In this document: piece by piece, positions 30,881-35,408 of the stretch
How positions within the stretch are numbered: the stretch's first letter is position 1
Layout: each line of letters starts with the position of its first letter
Source of the DNA: an uncultured Erysipelotrichaceae bacterium
Lineage (GTDB): Bacteria; Bacillota_I; Bacilli_A; RFN20; CAG-826
Assembly (NCBI GenBank): GCA_902763555.1
Contig: CACWSI010000023.1
Coordinates: 1 to 35,408, forward strand
Reading direction: 5' to 3'
Length of the DNA: 35,408 bases
Made by a program: the position numbers and the translations under genes
Notes under the pieces: model-generated
What the model was told of the DNA's origin: nothing
Database searches by the model: none
What the model saw: only the letters and a program-made list of their open reading frames with translations

Positions 30881-31982
30881 AAGGTTTTTATTAGTTAGTT
30901 CACTTTTTATTTCTGGAATCATGGGCTTCACCCCTAAAGAAGGGATTGATAAACCAATCATTTCCGGACCAGCAGGCACAAGCACTAGTAAGCCATCCTT
31001 TAACTTGTCGACTGGCTTAAGCCAAGATAAGCCCGCGCCTGGAACAGGGCACATTGGTAAAATCGCTGTGGATTATTTTGTTAGTCCAATCTATGGACCT
31101 TTCAAAGTGGGGGATCCTGACTTTAACGCAACGTTTACCTATCGCGCCGATATTGATAATCAACAAATATTAGAAAGATTAAGAATATTTACCGCAAGTG
31201 GTGAACTATTAAACGCCAATACAATGCCCGCTAAAACATATGAAGATAATGCTTTAGAAGAAGTAACTTTTCTCGTGCCTATTAGAAACTGTTTATCAGT
31301 TAAAGGAATTACCCTCAAATTTGAAATATTAGCAAAGAGCAATCGCACTATCTTAAAGACCTACAGTGTAACAATATATCCAGTCTCTACTCCGAACAAC
31401 ACTTATCAATATTATAGAAACAATATCTATCAGTCTTTACCAATTGGTTTTTATGGTGATGGACATGAGATGAAATCCATTAAAGAAACCATCAGTTTTT
31501 CTAATTTAGGGGACTATTTAGAAAGTGATTATTATTATCGTTTAGATGTTAAAGATAAAGGTTTTAGTTATGAATCAGATTTCCCGTTAACTTATAAAAG
31601 TCTAAACCTGAGATTTGAAGATCACGAAAACCTCTTTCCTTACTATACACATGACGCTAATGATAACGTCATCATCCCTTTAGATATCCAAAATAATAGA
31701 GGTAGGCTATCTTTTAAATATAAAACCAATTTTTATACAAATAAAAGAACACTAGAAACAGGCGATATATATCGTGAAGGCTTTATCTTTTCACCTAGCT
31801 TTTATCTTCCAATAAATGGTAAAGAACGCTTTGATAACAAGATTCTTTATCTAGATTTTGTGGAGTTTTCTAAAAGCAAAATCACCTTCTCATATCCTCT
31901 TAGATATATCTCAGGAAAAGCCATAGTAGGAACCGCTCCAGAAGGAGAATATTACGTCAGTGGAGGTATTGCTAATGATTAA
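30873..31982 (+). CDS. Secreted protein of unknown function in the pilus operon
   Basis: A 369-residue protein with an N-terminal signal peptide (VKRFLLVSSLFISGIMGF) and no other membrane helix. After a low-complexity Pro/Gly/Ser/Lys linker (about 25-60) it contains a beta-rich extracellular part with many aromatic residues (YYRNNIYQSLPIGFYGDG; IYREGFIFSPSFYLP). I recognise no family. The position between the regulator and the pseudopilin, with overlapping starts and a Shine-Dalgarno TGGAGG, suggests an accessory or tip component of the pilus. The lack of a secretin in a single-membrane cell fits its direct export. Confidence 0.65.
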   Translation: MVKRFLLVSSLFISGIMGFTPKEGIDKPIISGPAGTSTSKPSFNLSTGLSQDKPAPGTGHIGKIAVDYFVSPIYGPFKVGDPDFNATFTYRADIDNQQILERLRIFTASGELLNANTMPAKTYEDNALEEVTFLVPIRNCLSVKGITLKFEILAKSNRTILKTYSVTIYPVSTPNNTYQYYRNNIYQSLPIGFYGDGHEMKSIKETISFSNLGDYLESDYYYRLDVKDKGFSYESDFPLTYKSLNLRFEDHENLFPYYTHDANDNVIIPLDIQNNRGRLSFKYKTNFYTNKRTLETGDIYREGFIFSPSFYLPINGKERFDNKILYLDFVEFSKSKITFSYPLRYISGKAIVGTAPEGEYYVSGGIAND

Positions 31983-32361
31983 TATGATTATCTCCTTTAT
32001 GGTGGTCGTTCTTTCTTTCAATTTCTTTATGATGTCTTATCAAGTTAACGGCCTAAATCGATTAGTGATGAATGCACCTATTTCCTTATTTGAAACCGCG
32101 ATTGAACTGATGGATATAAGTGAAGAAAACGGCCCAATATTTAATAAGGAAACATTAGAAAGAAACTTAACCTCTTATTTTGATTTTTCTTTGCCGCATT
32201 ATACGGATGAATATGAAGTGGGATTTTATTATTACAATCCTAGTGATCATTCAGTTTGCATTGATGAAAACGCTAAAGCGGTGGAGGTCACAGTTTCTGC
32301 TTCATTTATCTTTATGTATCAATATCAAAAGACAATGTTTTATGAAATCAGGAGTAACTAA
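31975..32361 (+). CDS. TadE-like pseudopilin
   Basis: A protein of about 128 residues with one N-terminal hydrophobic helix (MINMIISFMVVVLSFNFFMM) and a small extracellular domain, the plan of TadE/TadF and other minor pilins. The ATG at 31975 has Shine-Dalgarno GGAGG, whereas the in-frame ATG at 31960 lies on the Shine-Dalgarno itself. It overlaps the upstream stop by 8 nt, and the next ATG directly follows its stop. The family call rests on size, topology and context. Confidence 0.6.
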   Translation: MINMIISFMVVVLSFNFFMMSYQVNGLNRLVMNAPISLFETAIELMDISEENGPIFNKETLERNLTSYFDFSLPHYTDEYEVGFYYYNPSDHSVCIDENAKAVEVTVSASFIFMYQYQKTMFYEIRSN

Positions 32362-33420
32362 ATGGACGTTAATAAGTTAATCACATTTATCGAAAATTCT
32401 TTTCTCTCTGATTTATTAGAAAAAGACAGTGTTACTGATATCTCTTATAACGGAGAAAGCATTTTCTATCTAGATAACAATCTAGGGAGACAGAAAAGAG
32501 ACACACTAGTGGAACCTCAACTAGTGAAAGATTTCATTAGACAAATATCTAATCTTTCAGAAAAGCAGTTCTCTTATCAAGAGCCAGAACTAGATGTTTC
32601 TTTTGGAAGATACCGTTTAACCGCTCTTCACCAAACAGTGTGCCGTAAGCAAAATAACGAATGTATTTGCTTCTCTCTTCGTATCGCTTCTAAAAAGCTC
32701 AGAATCAAAGAGAATGAGCAATACTTTCCAAAGGAAATATGCGACTTATTAGATGTTTTAATCGATTCTAATGTTTCGATAGTTATCGGAGGTTTAACCG
32801 GAAGTGGTAAAACTGAACTGCAAAAATATCTCATTAGTCGCATGAAAGATAACACCAGGGCGATTGTCATAGATAACATCCTGGAATTAGATCAACTTGA
32901 AATCGAGAAGAACCTCGACCTCAATATTTGGCAGGTGGATGATAACAGACAAAATGCATCCATCCAAAGTCTAGTAAAAACCGCACTTAGAAGTAATCCC
33001 GATTGGCTTATTGTAGCCGAATCTCGTGGTAAAGAAATGTTAGACGTTCTAAACTCATCGCTAACAGGCCATCCAATTATCACCACCTGCCACGCTTTCG
33101 ACATTAACAGCATGCCATATCGTATGGTGAGAATGGTGATGATGAACGAACAAAAGATGGATTTTGATGACGTTTATCAAGACATCGCCTATCATATGCG
33201 CTTTTACATTTATTTAGAAAGGAGATACCACCATAACGGTGAACCCTTAAGATACATTTCATCCATTGCTTACCTCAATGGTAAAGAGATGGAAGAAATA
33301 TATGGTAACGACGGGAAGAATAAAAAGTATAGACCATTGCCAAAACCCGCTTTAAATTTGCTCAACATATCTATCGGTAGTGATCTATTCAAAAGAACTT
33401 TTATAGGAGGAAATAAATGA
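32362..33420 (+). CDS. tadA: Type II/IV secretion ATPase, TadA/CpaF family
   Basis: A 352-residue cytoplasmic ATPase that powers assembly of Tad/Flp pili. The N-terminal domain shows the family start LLEKDSVTDISYNGES. Walker A is GGLTGSGKTE (about 142-151); the Walker B/Glu region is NPDWLIVAESRGKEMLDVL, and the His box is TTCHAF, with TGH before it. This gene sits between the TadE-like pseudopilin and the two TadB/TadC-type membrane proteins. Its stop TGA overlaps the next ATG (ATGA), so the pair is translationally coupled. It is slightly shorter than average for the family but has all motifs. Confidence 0.9.
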   Translation: MDVNKLITFIENSFLSDLLEKDSVTDISYNGESIFYLDNNLGRQKRDTLVEPQLVKDFIRQISNLSEKQFSYQEPELDVSFGRYRLTALHQTVCRKQNNECICFSLRIASKKLRIKENEQYFPKEICDLLDVLIDSNVSIVIGGLTGSGKTELQKYLISRMKDNTRAIVIDNILELDQLEIEKNLDLNIWQVDDNRQNASIQSLVKTALRSNPDWLIVAESRGKEMLDVLNSSLTGHPIITTCHAFDINSMPYRMVRMVMMNEQKMDFDDVYQDIAYHMRFYIYLERRYHHNGEPLRYISSIAYLNGKEMEEIYGNDGKNKKYRPLPKPALNLLNISIGSDLFKRTFIGGNK

Positions 33421-34124
33421 ACTTTTTATTAATTGGTGTTCTTGTTTCATTAGCCTTCGCCGGTTTAATATTCATTGCAAGCGAAAACATCTTCTCAACC
33501 TTATTAATATTATTAATTACCTTCCTATTTTTTGTTTTCCTTATTAAAAGGCAATTAGACAAGTACCAAAAGAAAACCCGTCGTTACCACCAGTGCTATC
33601 AGTTTATTAATTCCTATCTTATCTCTTTAAGCATTAAAGGTTCATTAAGCGCTGCAAGAGAAAGCAGCTATGGAACCGCTGATAAAGAGGTGAGAGAAGT
33701 AATAGACTCTATTAAAGATTTAGATGAGGAAGAAAAACTATCTTACCTATGTAAGTACTTTAAATTTGATTTATATCACTTATTTCTCGATACCATCAAA
33801 GTCTGGAGAGAACAAGGTGGAGATATCCTCTTAATGAGTCAATATCTTATCAATCAAGTCAGACTTAAAGAAGAATATCTATTACACTGTGAATCTGTGC
33901 ATCGTTCTAAGCTCATTGAATTCTTTGTTCTTTGGGGCATTACTTTAGCAATTCTTTCTTCCTTAAGATTTGCTTTATCACAGTTTTATACCCGTATCAT
34001 TCAAGCTGTATTTTTCCAAGTCTCAGTAGTGGTCCTTTTCTTATTCGTTCTTCTTTCTATTTATATCATGGTCACTCGTATCACTAATGTCTCGTTGGAG
34101 GGCTATAAAGATGATGAAAAATAA
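33417..34124 (+). CDS. tadB: TadB-like pilus assembly membrane protein (T2SSF type)
   Basis: A 235-residue protein with two N-terminal hydrophobic segments (4-25, 27-45), a cytoplasmic helical part that contains the T2SSF-like core (residues 50-150, with VWREQGGDILLMSQYL) and two C-terminal membrane helices (165-190, 195-220). This is the layout of TadB/TadC inner-membrane platforms, which connect the ATPase to the pilin pool. It is coupled to tadA by an ATGA overlap. The name TadB is chosen by order; TadB and TadC cannot be told apart securely by sequence reading alone. Confidence 0.7.
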   Translation: MNFLLIGVLVSLAFAGLIFIASENIFSTLLILLITFLFFVFLIKRQLDKYQKKTRRYHQCYQFINSYLISLSIKGSLSAARESSYGTADKEVREVIDSIKDLDEEEKLSYLCKYFKFDLYHLFLDTIKVWREQGGDILLMSQYLINQVRLKEEYLLHCESVHRSKLIEFFVLWGITLAILSSLRFALSQFYTRIIQAVFFQVSVVVLFLFVLLSIYIMVTRITNVSLEGYKDDEK

Positions 34125-34785
34125 ACTAAAAGACACAATTGAATTTGTCGGTCTTTCTTATAGAAAAGAAATATTAAAGATAGTGCTAATCTCTTTAGCA
34201 TTATTAATATGCGCCGCTTTAATGCTCTATTTCCTTAAAAATATTATTTATACCATTATGATTCTTATCGCTCTAGTGGTCGTTGATTACATGTTATTAA
34301 CCCGTTATAACGATAAGAAAAAGATGCTTATTAAAGCACGTGAAAATGAACTCATTACACTCATCACTTATTTTGAGGTTTATATCAGAAATAAAAATAA
34401 CGTCTATCAATCTTTTAATTTATTAATTCCTTATTGTTCTTCCTGGATGAAAGATAAGATTGAAACCTTATTAAAAGAAATAGATAGCGACAAATCAGTC
34501 CAACCATTTGTGAACTTCGCAAATAACTTTGAACAACTATCAAGCCATAGTTTATTACTTTCTATATATCAAATGGTGGATCAAGGTGAAAGCAGTGAGC
34601 AACTGGCCCAGTTTGATGTCATCTTTGATGAAATTGCCAGAAATAGGCATAAAGAGATGAAAGAACAAAAGGAGAAGTCTTTAAGTAATATGTCGACTTT
34701 TCCTTTAATAGGAGCAGGGGCGATAACAGTAGTGCTCACTATATCCATCATTTCCGTATTGGGGGATTTAATGAATGTCTTATAA
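34111..34785 (+). CDS. tadC: TadC-like pilus assembly membrane protein (T2SSF type)
   Basis: A protein of about 224 residues, similar in plan to its upstream neighbour: two N-terminal helices (20-40, 45-62), a helical cytoplasmic part with NVYQSFNLLIPYCSSWMKDK and YQMVDQGESSEQLAQFDVIF, and a C-terminal helix (ITVVLTISIISVLGDLM). The GxSSEQL element corresponds to the T2SSF-type signature. The ATG at 34111 is preferred because of Shine-Dalgarno TTGGAGGG; a second ATG follows at 34114. It overlaps the end of tadB by 14 nt and the next gene by 11 nt. The two together would form the membrane platform. Confidence 0.68.
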   Translation: MMKNKLKDTIEFVGLSYRKEILKIVLISLALLICAALMLYFLKNIIYTIMILIALVVVDYMLLTRYNDKKKMLIKARENELITLITYFEVYIRNKNNVYQSFNLLIPYCSSWMKDKIETLLKEIDSDKSVQPFVNFANNFEQLSSHSLLLSIYQMVDQGESSEQLAQFDVIFDEIARNRHKEMKEQKEKSLSNMSTFPLIGAGAITVVLTISIISVLGDLMNVL

Positions 34786-35116
34786 AGTCGGCCTTATTTT
34801 ATCCATGATTTTTATTTCAATGTTCTTCCTCTTTGGAGCGGATCTTATTTCCATCCAAAGTGTCTATAGTTCATTAGATTCAAAAGCCAATAATATTTCA
34901 TATTTAATATCACGTTCTGGTGTGATTGATGAGGAATTCATTAACTATGTTGAATCATACTACTATGTAGATTTTGATTGCCCACTTAATCTAACACCAA
35001 CATTTGGGGAAGAAATCATTTATTCGATATCCACGAAGTATCGACCAATGATTATTGATAAACAAGAAATGACCATCGTTATTTCGCGCATGACAGTCGT
35101 GGGATTCTATGGTTAG
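34775..35116 (+). CDS. Pseudopilin-like protein
   Basis: A 113-residue protein with an N-terminal membrane helix (VGLILSMIFISMFFLFGAD) and a small extracellular domain with Tyr and Asp residues. It has the size and topology of a TadE/TadF-type minor pilin, although no clear prepilin cleavage motif can be seen. Shine-Dalgarno GGGGG precedes the start, which lies within the last codons of tadC. It is directly upstream of the Flp-like pilin gene. The call rests on context and topology. Confidence 0.55.
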   Translation: MSYKVGLILSMIFISMFFLFGADLISIQSVYSSLDSKANNISYLISRSGVIDEEFINYVESYYYVDFDCPLNLTPTFGEEIIYSISTKYRPMIIDKQEMTIVISRMTVVGFYG

Positions 35117-35130
35117 AAAGGAGGGTATTT

Positions 35131-35292
35131 ATGTCAGAGATTAAAGGACAACTATTAGGCATAATCTTAGTGATTATTGTCTTTGGCGCTGTTGCGGGTG
35201 CTTTAGCTACAGCCTTTACAAATATGGCGGGCTCAGTTTCCACCGAAATGGCTAAGGCAATTACCTCAAGACCTGCAATGCTAACTTTCTAA
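35131..35292 (+). CDS. Flp-like major pilin (53 residues)
   Basis: A short gene with a near-perfect Shine-Dalgarno (AAAGGAGG) 14 nt after the pseudopilin stop. The product begins MSEIKGQLLGIILVIIVFG, then AVAGALATAFTNMAGSVS, so a short hydrophilic leader, a single hydrophobic helix and a small polar tail: the plan of Flp/Tad major pilins. The Glu at position 5 of classic type IV pilins is not evident. A very strong ribosome-binding site fits a highly made structural subunit. An IS end begins 18 nt after its stop, so any following pilus genes are cut off or shifted downstream. Confidence 0.65.
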   Translation: MSEIKGQLLGIILVIIVFGAVAGALATAFTNMAGSVSTEMAKAITSRPAMLTF

Positions 35293-35342
35293 AAAATAAC
35301 GGCTTGAATATGAACTGAACCCCATTTAGTTCACAAGAAAAT

Positions 35343-35380
35343 AAAAACCCTCTTAGCGTACAATAAACGTTAGGAGGTTT
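35343..35380 (+). promoter_or_regulatory. Hairpin that buries the transposase Shine-Dalgarno
   Basis: AAAACCCTCTTAGCGT pairs with ACGTTAGGAGGTTTT (one bulged C, G-U pairs allowed), enclosing the AGGAGG ribosome-binding site of the ATG at 35386. Such hairpins limit transposase translation from read-through transcripts in several IS families; a transcript starting inside the stem would expose the site. Confidence 0.55.
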
Positions 35381-35385
35381 TTATT

Positions 35386-35408
35386 ATGGCTAGCAAAGGT
35401 CAAAAATT
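35386..35408 (+). CDS. Transposase OrfA start (partial, cut by window end)
   Basis: Only seven complete codons are visible, reading MASKGQK. I remember similar starts (M-x-K-K-G-Q-K-F) from IS3-family OrfA helix-turn-helix proteins. The Shine-Dalgarno AGGAGG lies 10 nt upstream within a hairpin. The call rests on this short N-terminus plus the terminal-repeat-like sequence upstream, and so is tentative. Confidence 0.45.

Larger units (their letters stand above)
35311..35408 (+). mobile_element. Left end of a probable IS3-family (IS150-group) element
   Basis: TGAACTGAACCCCATTTAG at 35311-35329 resembles the terminal inverted repeats of IS150-group elements (TG start, ACCCC). A start codon follows at 35386 whose product begins like IS3-family OrfA proteins. 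The right end is outside the window, so the inverted repeat and target-site duplication cannot be checked. Confidence 0.55.

Noticed and set aside
1-35408. TGA read as tryptophan
   Set aside because: No gene is broken by an in-frame TGA and all Trp codons seen are TGG. Reading through the only TGA stop adds just four residues.

Overview
The window reads as a chromosomal segment of a low-GC, single-membrane bacterium of the Bacillota, probably a host-associated lineage near Erysipelotrichia, RF39 or Acholeplasma-like Bacilli. This rests on low GC, A/T-ending codons, lipoproteins with Gram-positive style lipoboxes, a membrane-type diadenylate cyclase, a Tad-like pilus locus without a secretin, and TAA/TAG stops almost to the exclusion of TGA. 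The taxonomic placement is inference. The genetic code looks standard.

Layout. 1-2.6 kb: a Ca2+-type P-type ATPase cut by the window edge and split by an internal deletion with frameshift. 2.6-4.6 kb: a CrtI-like FAD oxidoreductase and a tRNA cluster in which a Thr and a Val gene are fused by a deletion, then tRNA-Gly(CCC). 4.6-6.4 kb: a lipoprotein, a NUDIX hydrolase and a convergent HAD phosphatase. 6.4-10.2 kb: a metal-resistance island with a His-rich ArsP_2-type exporter, an ArsR repressor with a seven-cysteine cluster, and a Zn/Cd-type P1B ATPase with duplicated metal-binding domains; the arsR promoter has an operator exactly inside its spacer. 10.2-16.6 kb: housekeeping genes, including deoD, cdaA coupled to a degenerate NUDIX protein, membrane proteins, tRNA-Gly(GCC), gltX and tRNA-Glu(CTC).

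17.8-24.6 kb is the most unusual part. An intergenic array of GGGGTTGAT motifs precedes a 704-residue protein that joins a secreted beta-helix-like ectodomain, one transmembrane helix and a cytoplasmic LuxR-type HTH, apparently a membrane-anchored one-component regulator. The same motif recurs in its terminator. It is followed by a lipoprotein, an InlB-repeat surface protein, a 41-residue peptide gene and a Ser-rich lipase-like lipoprotein. I infer a surface sensing and remodelling island.

24.8-30.4 kb: a membrane protein with an acidic Pro-rich linker, two tandem CNNM/CorC proteins (the second lacking about 20 conserved residues), hflX and a convergent guanylate kinase-like gene. 30.5-35.3 kb: a compact Tad-like pilus operon (regulator, secreted protein, pseudopilin, ATPase, two TadB/C-type membrane proteins, second pseudopilin, Flp-like pilin), bounded on the right by the start of a probable IS3/IS150-type element whose transposase ribosome-binding site is buried in a hairpin.

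Two themes cut across the window. Several first genes of transcription units have an ATG 6-10 nt after a good -10 box and no Shine-Dalgarno, so they look leaderless, while lipoproteins and most operon-internal genes have strong Shine-Dalgarno sites. Three short deletions (ATPase, tRNA pair, CNNM paralogue) may be real erosion or assembly artefacts.
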